Source of the DNA: Butyrivibrio sp. MB2005
GTDB taxonomy: Bacteria > Bacillota > Clostridia > Lachnospirales > Lachnospiraceae
NCBI RefSeq assembly: GCF_000424285.1
Contig: NZ_AUJP01000016.1
Location: 62,001 to 126,000, forward strand
DNA: 64,000 nucleotides
Reading direction: 5' to 3'
The notes beneath the pieces are model-generated. The model ran no database searches. It worked only from the letters and a program-made list of their open reading frames with translations, and was not told where the DNA came from. Below are positions 43,370 to 51,409 of the stretch, piece after piece (position 1 is the stretch's first letter; each line of letters starts with the position of its first letter). A program made the position numbers and the translations under genes.

Positions 43370-45922
43370 TCAGCTTATTTTCATAATATCTTTCACTATT
43401 TTCTCGGTTCTTTCGGATGCATGTCCGTCGCAATCAGAGAAAAATCTTTCACGGAATTTATCCAGTATACTCATATCGTAATTATCGATATCTTTTATCT
43501 TTTTCACAAGTTCGTGACCATTACTGCAGGATATTCCGGGAAGCAGTTCCTCATAATCCAGGTACATCTCCTGCTCTCTTCCATAGGTCACTCTGTCAGG
43601 TGCCCACAAAAACAGCGGCTTTTTGCAAACAGCTGCAGCCAGCATATAACTGGTATAGTCACCCACAACTACATCTGCACAGGAAATGGCTTCCATTACA
43701 GTAAGTGGCGGGAACTTCTTCCAGTTTATCTTATCCATTCTCGCACCTGCTGCCTCATCAGGAAGTTCATCAGAATCAAGGGCGTCTGCATCCTGCTGCG
43801 CTACTCTCTGGGCAAGCACATATCTGGGATCAAATCCAAATCCTTCAAGATACTCTGATATCTCCATTTTTCTTCCGGGACGGCCATCACAGGCAAATCC
43901 TACGCATACGCTGTCTCTGGCAAACTCTTCATGGAGCTGTGTCATTACATTACTCAGATATACTGCAAGCGGGTCTCTGTCCTTGCATAAGAACAAAATG
44001 ACCTTTTTCCCTGTTGCATAAGGGCAGATCGTATCAAGACGTTTTCTGGCATTGGCTTTAAACTCATCATCAAAAAGCAGATCTGTTACAATATTACCAA
44101 CGTTATAGATACTGCCATTTTCTGTAAGTTTATAGTTTCTTCCAAATAACTCATTATCCTGCTTTGCCCCACCAAGGATAGCATCATAAGCTGAATTAAT
44201 CGGGAAATTCTCACATTCCCTGACATTATAACCACTTCTCACCTCTTTGGAGTTTATCCATCTGGGATATATAGGCAACAATTCAGGACATATCTGCATA
44301 AGCTTAGTTTCTGCTCTAAGCTTTATCATTCTCATGATATAGGGCTCACCTGCACAAACGACAAGAGATGCCCCTGCAAGCTTCTCCATAAAACCGGGAG
44401 TATTCTTTTCATTGAAAGTAATATCCCGAATGATATCGTACTCTCTACCTGACTGCTTAAGGGCTTTTTCCAGACCAAGAAATACATCCCAATCTGCGCC
44501 CTCTGCAGCAAGAAGAGCAATTCTATTCTCAATCACAGGTTTCTTGGCAGCCTTTGCATAAGCTTTTTGGCCAATCTTCATGACCTTCATCATTTTATCA
44601 AAGCGCTTGTCTCTGTCTCTTGGAAGACCATTAACCTCAGGCAGCGTATGATAATCCCCTTCAAGAGGTGTATCTCGTCTGAAGGCTTCCATTTCAGGAC
44701 CGAAAAACTCTTTAATAATTCTCTCCGTAACATGTCCGTCACAGGAACTCATGAAACGCTCTCTGAAAGCATGAACCTTTTCCTTGTCAAACCTTTCATC
44801 GATGTTTTCAATGTAGTCAATCATCTCGGAATTGGTGTAACATACCGGTCCGGGAGTAAGCTCATCGAAATTATAATAAAAGCCTCTCCAGTCAAAATAG
44901 TTTGCAAGATCATATGCAAAAAACAACATTGGCCTCTCAAACAGTGAAAATTCAAATATCAGAGACGAGTAATCCGTTATACATATATCTGATACGCAAA
45001 GCAGCTCTGAAATACTCATCAAATCTGTAAGATCCACAGCAAATTTGCTGTAATCCGTCGGAATAGTAGGCTTCAGCCTAACCATAGGGTGATGCTTAAA
45101 AATTAGGATATAGTCCTCATGAAAATGCTCGTAAAAAGCACCTATCTGCAGCATATCAGGGGTAATAGCTTTTCTTGGTGTACCACGGAAAGTAGGTGCA
45201 TAGAGAATTATCTTTTTGCCCTTTGCCTGAGGAAGGACATCGTAAAGATGGTTAAATGCAGCATCAATGAAATCTTTTTGATAGAAAACGTCACTTCTGC
45301 TGATTCCCACAGGCTGAACACACTCCGGATGCTTATCCATGCCCATGGCTTCAATATATGCCCACGCTACATCAGGACTACTTACAGTTACCATGTCATA
45401 ATCAGGATGTAATCTGTAAGATGTTCTTTCTTTTGCTGTTCCTCCATATATTTTGTTAATGGTACTCAATCCGAACTTCTTAAAGGCACCGGCAGCATGC
45501 CACGTATTAAGTACTTTTGTGCCCTTCCTAACCTTAAAGCATCCCTGTACATCGATACTGTCATTGTAAACAAGATACTTGGCAGTAGCTGCATCCTTAA
45601 CAAAATCTATCTGCTTCTTGAGCTCCATGCTCTTTGTCACTATTCCAAGCTGGAAAAAGTGACAATGAATATCCATTTTGTAATTCTTTACAAGTTCATT
45701 GAAAATCTGCTCATAGCTGTCTGTCAGTTCTGAAAATCTAATCTCAAGAAAAATAACCTTATTCTGCTTAATGGGTCTGAGTGCATAAAAATGATATATT
45801 GCAGGAAACATGATTTTCCTGGTAAGCCATCTCTTAACATCGCCAGCCATACTATGATTGGTCTGAAGGCTGCTCCTTATTACATTTTTACCACTTACCC
45901 TTTTATTTTCAAAAAAACTCAT
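43370..45922 (-). CDS. Tandem CDP-glycerol glycerophosphotransferase protein, second unit degenerate
   Basis: The 850-residue protein holds two related units. Unit 1 (about 50-420) has all TagF/TagB motifs: NTWHAAGAFKKFG (W141), ILYAPTFRGTPR, FKHHPMV (H278) and CITDYSSLIFEFSLFERP (about 314-331). Unit 2 (about 465-850) keeps the fold and the ending FRERFFSDCDGHASERT but has VVVGDYTSYMLAAAV in place of ITDYSS and lacks the WHA motif, so it is probably not catalytic. The complete unit should transfer polyol-phosphate from a CDP donor to a membrane glycolipid. Spacing to the membrane protein downstream is 14 bases. A bifunctional primase/polymerase is the alternative reading. Confidence 0.85.
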   Translation of the reverse strand: MSFFENKRVSGKNVIRSSLQTNHSMAGDVKRWLTRKIMFPAIYHFYALRPIKQNKVIFLEIRFSELTDSYEQIFNELVKNYKMDIHCHFFQLGIVTKSMELKKQIDFVKDAATAKYLVYNDSIDVQGCFKVRKGTKVLNTWHAAGAFKKFGLSTINKIYGGTAKERTSYRLHPDYDMVTVSSPDVAWAYIEAMGMDKHPECVQPVGISRSDVFYQKDFIDAAFNHLYDVLPQAKGKKIILYAPTFRGTPRKAITPDMLQIGAFYEHFHEDYILIFKHHPMVRLKPTIPTDYSKFAVDLTDLMSISELLCVSDICITDYSSLIFEFSLFERPMLFFAYDLANYFDWRGFYYNFDELTPGPVCYTNSEMIDYIENIDERFDKEKVHAFRERFMSSCDGHVTERIIKEFFGPEMEAFRRDTPLEGDYHTLPEVNGLPRDRDKRFDKMMKVMKIGQKAYAKAAKKPVIENRIALLAAEGADWDVFLGLEKALKQSGREYDIIRDITFNEKNTPGFMEKLAGASLVVCAGEPYIMRMIKLRAETKLMQICPELLPIYPRWINSKEVRSGYNVRECENFPINSAYDAILGGAKQDNELFGRNYKLTENGSIYNVGNIVTDLLFDDEFKANARKRLDTICPYATGKKVILFLCKDRDPLAVYLSNVMTQLHEEFARDSVCVGFACDGRPGRKMEISEYLEGFGFDPRYVLAQRVAQQDADALDSDELPDEAAGARMDKINWKKFPPLTVMEAISCADVVVGDYTSYMLAAAVCKKPLFLWAPDRVTYGREQEMYLDYEELLPGISCSNGHELVKKIKDIDNYDMSILDKFRERFFSDCDGHASERTEKIVKDIMKIS

Positions 45923-45977
45923 TTATTATCCCTTCGTAACTAACAGTGTCACCCTTAACAATGAACGGGTTTCATTA

Positions 45978-46817
45978 TCATTCTATTCGGTATGCTTTCA
46001 TCTCATGGGTTTTTCTCTTCTCAACAGGCGGAAGCGTCATGTATTCCCCAAACAGATTATGCAGATACTCATCCCAATATGATGTAGCTTTGAAAGTATG
46101 ACCTTCAAATTCCACATCTATAGATTTAAGATATGCTTCTCTCGGAATAGCTTCTCTTACTCCATATAACCCTTCAGTGACTATACCCACGCGCTTTGAT
46201 GCATCAAAGCCATTGTACCTTGCCGCATCCACAAGCTTTTTATTATATCTGTCGGTATTTATCAATTGTGCAAACATAGCCAGTAAAGGCTTTGTGATCA
46301 TCTTGGCTAAACTTTTTGCCTTGAAAGGCCTTATATATTTCATCTGTACAAGTTTGCGGTATCTGAACATTTTCTGATAAAGCACCCGGACTTCTTCGTC
46401 ATCATCCGGTAGTCCGTCAACAGGAAGAAGATCCACCCATACATTGTCATAATCACTATCCTTGAAAAATTCATTTCTGACTATGGTTCTCTTATCAAGA
46501 ATCTTGATGAATGGAAACCTTGATGTCCCGTTTTCATAACATACAATTTCAAGCCAATCCGGCTTATTAAGCTTCTGTTCCCTTACAAGTGCTGCCAGCC
46601 TGTCATATTCGGGTCTTGGCATACATATATCTATATCATCATCCCAAGGAATAAAGCCCTTATGTCTTACTGCGCCTAAAAGAGAACCGCCACACAGATA
46701 AAATGTGAAGCCATTCTCATCGCATATTTTATTAAATTCCAGCAGTATATTAAGCTCAGTATCTTTTATCTCCTGCAGAGTAAGTTGCCTGCCTGGATTA
46801 GAAGAATCCACCGCCAT
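45978..46817 (-). CDS. LicD-family phosphotransferase
   Basis: LicD proteins transfer phosphocholine or a related phospho-group from a CDP-activated donor to a glycan. This 279-residue protein has the family core CDENGFTFYLCGGSLLGAVRH and PWDDDIDICMPRPEYDR (about 32-68), with the acidic triad of the nucleotidyltransferase fold. Later segments (DNVWVDLLPVDGLPDDDEE; EYMTLPPVEKRKTHEM) also match. GGAGG lies 5 bases upstream of the start. It follows the ABC exporter genes and is one of two LicD proteins in the locus. The donor may be CDP-choline, CDP-ribitol, CDP-glycerol or a novel amino-alcohol made by the fusion enzyme at 55,437-57,269. Confidence 0.9.
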   Translation of the reverse strand: MAVDSSNPGRQLTLQEIKDTELNILLEFNKICDENGFTFYLCGGSLLGAVRHKGFIPWDDDIDICMPRPEYDRLAALVREQKLNKPDWLEIVCYENGTSRFPFIKILDKRTIVRNEFFKDSDYDNVWVDLLPVDGLPDDDEEVRVLYQKMFRYRKLVQMKYIRPFKAKSLAKMITKPLLAMFAQLINTDRYNKKLVDAARYNGFDASKRVGIVTEGLYGVREAIPREAYLKSIDVEFEGHTFKATSYWDEYLHNLFGEYMTLPPVEKRKTHEMKAYRIE

Positions 46818-46829
46818 CTGATCCTCCCT

Positions 46830-47789
46830 TTATATCATCTTCCTGTATGCAGCTTTAAGTGCTTCCGGTCTGTTCTGCCTGAGAACTGCCAGAGCGGCTT
46901 CTACAGCAGGCTCTGTTTCACCTTCTTGTAAGATTTTCAGAATTCTCTCTGTTTCCTTCTTGGTCTCTTCACGCATGGACTTTGCATGTCTTACCTCAAA
47001 AGCATCCGCAAGAGCTTTTATCTCTTCTTCATTGTGAGGAAGCTTCTTGGTTGCAAGAAACTCTTCGTATGCATTACAAACATATTCCGCGTCATCGCTG
47101 AATATTATCTGATTTCCATGATCAATCCAAAGGATTTTATTGCAGAGATCCCTTACCTGTGAAATTGAGTGGGAAACCAATATTCCTGTAATACCACCAT
47201 TTAGTATTTCCTTCATTTTTTCGGCACTCTTTTTGCGAAATGCACCATCACCTACGCTAAGTACCTCATCCAAAATGATTATCTCAGGATTGATTAAGCA
47301 GGCAATAGAAAATGCCAATCTGCTCTTCATTCCACTTGAAAGTTGATTGAATGTATAATCCTGGAATTTTTCAAGCTCTGCGAACTCAATTATTTCATCA
47401 TACTTCTGATCCATAAACTCACGGGTATAACCAAGCATAGCTCCTCTGAGGTACGCATTTTCGCGGACAGTCAGATCCATGTCAAAACCGCTTGATAGTT
47501 CCAAAAGAGCTGCAATGTTCCCTCTTGTCTTCACTGTTCCGCTTGCCGGTGCAAGAATACCTGTAACAGCCTTTAGCAAGGTACTTTTTCCTGCTCCGTT
47601 TGTACCGACAATTCCAAGCATATCACCCTTTTCGAGAGAAAATGTTATATGTTTATCAGCCCAGAATTCCTTAACCTTTATTTTGCCTGTCATTCTCTTT
47701 ATTACGAAATCCTTGAGCCCGGCTGATTTTATATTTCCAGTTTTATAGCGAATGCTCACATCATTACATTCTATAGCTGATTTACTCAT
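46830..47789 (-). CDS. ABC transporter ATP-binding protein, teichoic acid/O-antigen exporter (TagH/Wzt-like)
   Basis: This is the ATPase of a polymer exporter. Walker A is GTNGAGKST (62-70), the signature is LSSGMKSRLAFSIA, Walker B is PEIIILDEV followed by SVGDGAF, and the switch His is in LVSHSISQVRD. This sequence style is specific to the TagH/RfbB/Wzt group. The C-terminal extension after about residue 230 is short and charged and does not look like the Wzt carbohydrate-binding domain, so chain-end recognition by that route is unlikely. It is followed closely by LicD and preceded by its permease, 23 bases away. It should drive outward transfer of the lipid-linked polymer. Confidence 0.92.
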   Translation of the reverse strand: MSKSAIECNDVSIRYKTGNIKSAGLKDFVIKRMTGKIKVKEFWADKHITFSLEKGDMLGIVGTNGAGKSTLLKAVTGILAPASGTVKTRGNIAALLELSSGFDMDLTVRENAYLRGAMLGYTREFMDQKYDEIIEFAELEKFQDYTFNQLSSGMKSRLAFSIACLINPEIIILDEVLSVGDGAFRKKSAEKMKEILNGGITGILVSHSISQVRDLCNKILWIDHGNQIIFSDDAEYVCNAYEEFLATKKLPHNEEEIKALADAFEVRHAKSMREETKKETERILKILQEGETEPAVEAALAVLRQNRPEALKAAYRKMI

Positions 47790-47812
47790 TAAAACCTCTT
47801 TTCAATGCATGC

Positions 47813-48592
47813 TTATAAATAATAAATGAACTCTCTGTTGTATTTCTTATAGATCATCCCTCCCAGTATCAAAAAGAAGAATGCATAAAATAAAAGAAGC
47901 AGATGATAAGCCGGTGACGGAATAACACCATCTATTACAACAGTTCTGAAATACTTAATATTCGCATATACCGGATTCAATAAAAACAAGCTCTGTATAG
48001 ATTCACTAAATCTGTCTACTCTGTAGAATATAGCTGAGAGATATGTAAGAAGTGTCAAAAATACGTCATACAGATACCTCATGTCCTGGAAAAAGACAAA
48101 CAGCGCAGACAGTATCATTCCAATGCCAATATTCATTACCGTCAGGGTAATTATAGGATAAAGGAGTATCAGCATCCTCGGTCCAAATACAATTCCATCG
48201 AAAGCGCAGAACAAAAAATAAACTACCAGCGTAATTAAAAAGTTTACTAACGCTGATACGTTCTTTGATAACAAAAACAAATACTTGGGAATGTTAATCT
48301 TATCTATTATCTTTCTGTTACTGACAAGGGAGTTCATACCATTTTTAGTAGCTTCCTTATAGAACGCCATTACCAGGTTACCACTAAAAAGATATGTGGT
48401 GTAATGCGGTGTATCCCTTCCAAAAAACTCCGTAAATACGATTTTCATTACAAGCAAAGTCATAAGCGGAGAAAGAATACTCCAAAGCATACCCAATGAC
48501 GTACGCTTGTATTTTTGCTTGAAATCTCTTTTCACAAGTTCTGAAAAGAGAAACTCATATTTTTTTGCTCTATGAATCCATTTCTTTAACAT
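47813..48592 (-). CDS. ABC-2 type polymer export permease (TagG/Wzm-like)
   Basis: This is the membrane half of the same exporter, 259 residues with six helices. The start of the transporter domain reads FSELVKRDFKQKYKRTSLGMLW, a conserved amphipathic entry motif of this family. Conserved FFQDMRYLYDVFLTLLTYLSAIFY and LLNPVYANIKYFR follow. The length is normal. Together with the ATPase it implies ABC-transporter-dependent export of a chain finished in the cytoplasm, in place of Wzy-dependent assembly, at least for one polymer of this locus. Confidence 0.92.
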   Translation of the reverse strand: MLKKWIHRAKKYEFLFSELVKRDFKQKYKRTSLGMLWSILSPLMTLLVMKIVFTEFFGRDTPHYTTYLFSGNLVMAFYKEATKNGMNSLVSNRKIIDKINIPKYLFLLSKNVSALVNFLITLVVYFLFCAFDGIVFGPRMLILLYPIITLTVMNIGIGMILSALFVFFQDMRYLYDVFLTLLTYLSAIFYRVDRFSESIQSLFLLNPVYANIKYFRTVVIDGVIPSPAYHLLLLFYAFFFLILGGMIYKKYNREFIYYL

Positions 48593-48628
48593 ATCTTTAG
48601 TTCTCTTCTACCTCAACATCTTCGCTTT

Positions 48629-49690
48629 TTATATTTCCCTCAAAACATCTATTGTTCTGATAAGTCCCTTTTTCATATCATAAGCAGCGCTCCAGCCAAG
48701 TCCCTTAAGCTTTTTGGAATCAAGGATAGCCTTTGTTGCTTTTGAATAGCCTGCTGCCTCTGTGGCATCCGGAATCTCAAATACCACTTCTTTTCCTGTG
48801 TATTCCGCGATGAGCTTTGCCATATCACGAAGTGTTATATCTGAATCAGGATCAGCAATATTGTAAGCTTCGCCGCTCTTTCCAAGGAACAGGCAATACA
48901 GAAGGCCGCTTACCGCATCAGCCACATAGCTGTAGGAATAAAGCTGTGTGCCCTCGGACTTAAGAATAATATCTTCGCTGTCCACACCTTTTTTGATGAA
49001 CTGTGAAATAGCTTTGGTATCGCTCTTAAGCATTGATGGGCCGTAGGTCCTTGATAATCTGGGGATTACAACATCCAGCTCCTTCTGCTTCATATATGCC
49101 TGGCAGAGAGCCTCTCCTGCACGCTTACTCTCGGGATATCCTGCGCGAAGGGTATTACAGTCAATATATCCAAGGTAATCCTCTGCAAAATATTCTGTAT
49201 CACCACGGTTTTCACCATACACTTCTACGGATGAAGCGAAAACAAAACGTGCAGCCTTAGAATCTGCCGCATAATCAAGCATATTTTTAAGGCCGATGAT
49301 ATTGGTAATAACTGTACCTATAGGATCTGTTGAATACTGAAGAGGATGAGTGTTACTTGCAAGATGAAGCACATAATCCGCCTTGATATCACTAAGCTCA
49401 GGATTTATATCATCATTTACGTCCTGGGTTATAGCCTTAAAATACTCGTTATCAGAGGAAATGCCGAATCTGTCATAGATTCGCTCTTTGCTCCTTCCAA
49501 GGGCAACAATCTTAATGCCTGCGGCATTTTTCTCATTTCGTTTCTGCAAAACATCTATCAGGAAGCTTCCTATAAGACCTGTTGCCCCGGATAAAACCAC
49601 AGTTTTTCCGTTCAGCTTTTCCCAGGGGATATCAAGTCCTGCGACATAAGCCACATCCTCTAAATATTTTGCATTTTCACTAAGTTTCAT
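48629..49690 (-). CDS. NAD(P)-dependent epimerase/dehydratase (extended SDR)
   Basis: This 353-residue Rossmann enzyme carries the cofactor motif SGATGLIGSFL (about 34-44), VLHLASNTHP and the catalytic Tyr-x3-Lys in GYPESKRAGEAL, with Ser in FASSVEVYGENRGDTEY. It probably makes or alters the sugar or polyol precursor that the neighbouring TarI-like protein activates. In bacteria with polyol-phosphate polymers an SDR often stands next to the cytidylyltransferase as the ketose-5-phosphate reductase. Here the extended-SDR form is more typical of nucleotide-sugar epimerases, so the substrate remains open. The start has GGAGACGG upstream. Confidence 0.82.
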   Translation of the reverse strand: MKLSENAKYLEDVAYVAGLDIPWEKLNGKTVVLSGATGLIGSFLIDVLQKRNEKNAAGIKIVALGRSKERIYDRFGISSDNEYFKAITQDVNDDINPELSDIKADYVLHLASNTHPLQYSTDPIGTVITNIIGLKNMLDYAADSKAARFVFASSVEVYGENRGDTEYFAEDYLGYIDCNTLRAGYPESKRAGEALCQAYMKQKELDVVIPRLSRTYGPSMLKSDTKAISQFIKKGVDSEDIILKSEGTQLYSYSYVADAVSGLLYCLFLGKSGEAYNIADPDSDITLRDMAKLIAEYTGKEVVFEIPDATEAAGYSKATKAILDSKKLKGLGWSAAYDMKKGLIRTIDVLREI

Positions 49691-49719
49691 AAAAATCCGT
49701 CTCCGTGTGTAGTATCAGA

Positions 49720-50445
49720 TTATTTAAGCCAGTTGTCCTTATCTGACTTAAGGTATGCCTTGAACATTTCCAGGTCATCCTTGGTTGTAAGCTTGATGTT
49801 TTTATCTGAGCCCGCTGCAAAGTGCAGAGTCTCTCCAAGCTCAACCATCATAGTATTGGTATAAGCACTTCCCTTTATTCCTATCTCCTTCTCGAAGGCT
49901 TCGTGGTAAGCCCAGTCAAGCTTGCCGAATTTGTAAGCCTGAGGAGTAGATACTCGTCTGAGAGTCTCTCTGGGAATGAATTTCTTGGTAGTACTTTCAT
50001 CTTCCTCGTTTACCACAAAAATCTGCTCGTTGTAAGGAAGGGATGTTACAGCATTGCCATACTTCTGGCATACTACAATAACGTCTGAAAGAACCATCTC
50101 ATCTACAAGAGGTCTGATTCCGTCGTGAATGATGATAGTATCGTCGTCTTTAACCTTACCTTCTAAGTTGAAGACACCGTTTCTGATGGACTCCTGACCG
50201 CTGTTACCGCCGGGAACGATCCACTTAAGCTTGGTTATATTGAACTGCTTGGCATAAGCCCAAACCATATCCTGCCATCCATCTATGCACACAAGCTCAA
50301 TCTCATCTATCTGGGGATGCTTCTGAAAGCCCTCTAATGTATAGATCAGCACCGGTTTATCATATACATTGATAAACTGCTTGGGAATGTCCTGCTGCAT
50401 ACGATGTCCTGATCCGCCTGCGATAATAATTGCTATGTTTGCCAT
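49720..50445 (-). CDS. TarI/IspD-like cytidylyltransferase
   Basis: This 241-residue CTP-dependent enzyme probably makes CDP-ribitol or another CDP-polyol for surface polymer synthesis. The family motif is IIAGGSGHRMQQDIPKQF (about 7-24) with the catalytic Arg and Lys. TIIIHDGIRPLVDE (about 105-118) and PRETLRRVSTPQAYKF are also conserved. IspD of the isoprenoid pathway has the same fold, but the position between an SDR and a LicD gene argues for TarI. The start is preceded by GAGG. It is followed by the SDR at a 29-base distance. A housekeeping IspD elsewhere in the genome would support the TarI role. Confidence 0.85.
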   Translation of the reverse strand: MANIAIIIAGGSGHRMQQDIPKQFINVYDKPVLIYTLEGFQKHPQIDEIELVCIDGWQDMVWAYAKQFNITKLKWIVPGGNSGQESIRNGVFNLEGKVKDDDTIIIHDGIRPLVDEMVLSDVIVVCQKYGNAVTSLPYNEQIFVVNEEDESTTKKFIPRETLRRVSTPQAYKFGKLDWAYHEAFEKEIGIKGSAYTNTMMVELGETLHFAAGSDKNIKLTTKDDLEMFKAYLKSDKDNWLK

Positions 50446-50469
50446 ACTTCCTCACTTTCAATAAAAAAA

Positions 50470-51408
50470 TTATTCACCAAAACTAAGTTCAACTGCTGAA
50501 TGTATCTCTCTGTTCTCTACCGGCGGAATCTTCATGTAATCACTGCCGTAGAGAATCTCCATATAGGTCTCTGTTCCCTTGGGAATTCTTACCTTCATAC
50601 CTTCAAAAACGGCTTCACGGGATTCGCACATATCCTCCCGTCTGTACATTTCTCCAAAGAAATGCTTCCTTCCACTGGGAATACAAACATGTTCCGTATT
50701 GCCCTTTCGGCACAAAGAATACCAGAAAATCGTATCCTTAGCCATTTTGTCCAGACTTCTCCAATTAAACAAAGACCCGATTCTCTTCTTTTTAAGATAA
50801 GCTTTTTTCAGTTCTTCATTATTTACAAGAAACGGTAACAACTCTTTCCAATCTCTTGCTGTCTTTCTGCAGGTAAGAAGATATCCCCAGAAAAGACATA
50901 TTATACCATGGATATTTCTTTTAACTATATTATCATAAGTATTCTCAAGAACAAAAATATCTATGAATATCCCGGTATCTTCCATTGTAAGCTCATTAAA
51001 AGCTTTGTATACGGTGCCCTTTTTCTTTATCTGCACATGTGACATGCCATAGCCCCTGCCGGATTCAGGGCTGCAGAGTACATATTTATCACCTAGTCTT
51101 TTATCAAACACCGTTTTTAAGTGCTCAAAGTCCTTCCTTGGCATATTTATGTCTATGTCATCATCCCAGGGAATAAACCCCTGATGCCTGATTGCACCAA
51201 GAACACTTCCTCCACTCAGTGTGTAAAAGATTTCCTCGCCATCAAAGACTTCTATAAAATCCTTAAGCATTTCAAGCAGAGTACTCTGAAGTTTTTTAAG
51301 ATGCTCATCGCTCAGTTCAAATGTACCAGGAGCACCTCTGAAACCGACCTTAAAAAAATGCCTTTTATCTTCAGCACCTATTTTTACACCATTACTTTTA
51401 TCAGCCAT
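50470..51408 (-). CDS. LicD-family phosphotransferase
   Basis: The second LicD protein (312 residues) has the core YTLSGGSVLGAIRH and PWDDDIDINMPRKDFEH (about 62-96) and a conserved end (YGSDYMKIPPVENREIHS). It begins one base after the stop of the YidC-sulfatase gene with no clear ribosome site, so translation is probably coupled to that gene. It is distinct in sequence from the LicD at 45,978-46,817, suggesting transfer to different positions or of different groups. The donor is likely the CDP-linked product of TarI or of the fusion cytidylyltransferase. Confidence 0.9.
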   Translation of the reverse strand: MADKSNGVKIGAEDKRHFFKVGFRGAPGTFELSDEHLKKLQSTLLEMLKDFIEVFDGEEIFYTLSGGSVLGAIRHQGFIPWDDDIDINMPRKDFEHLKTVFDKRLGDKYVLCSPESGRGYGMSHVQIKKKGTVYKAFNELTMEDTGIFIDIFVLENTYDNIVKRNIHGIICLFWGYLLTCRKTARDWKELLPFLVNNEELKKAYLKKKRIGSLFNWRSLDKMAKDTIFWYSLCRKGNTEHVCIPSGRKHFFGEMYRREDMCESREAVFEGMKVRIPKGTETYMEILYGSDYMKIPPVENREIHSAVELSFGE

Positions 51409-51409
51409 A

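Noticed and set aside
43328..44021. Plus-strand frames opposite the tandem TagF-like gene
   Set aside because: They are antisense shadows without ribosome sites or recognisable motifs.
49720..50445. Housekeeping IspD of the isoprenoid pathway
   Set aside because: The fold fits, but the surrounding SDR, LicD and TagF-like genes favour CDP-polyol synthesis; IspD is kept only as the alternative.
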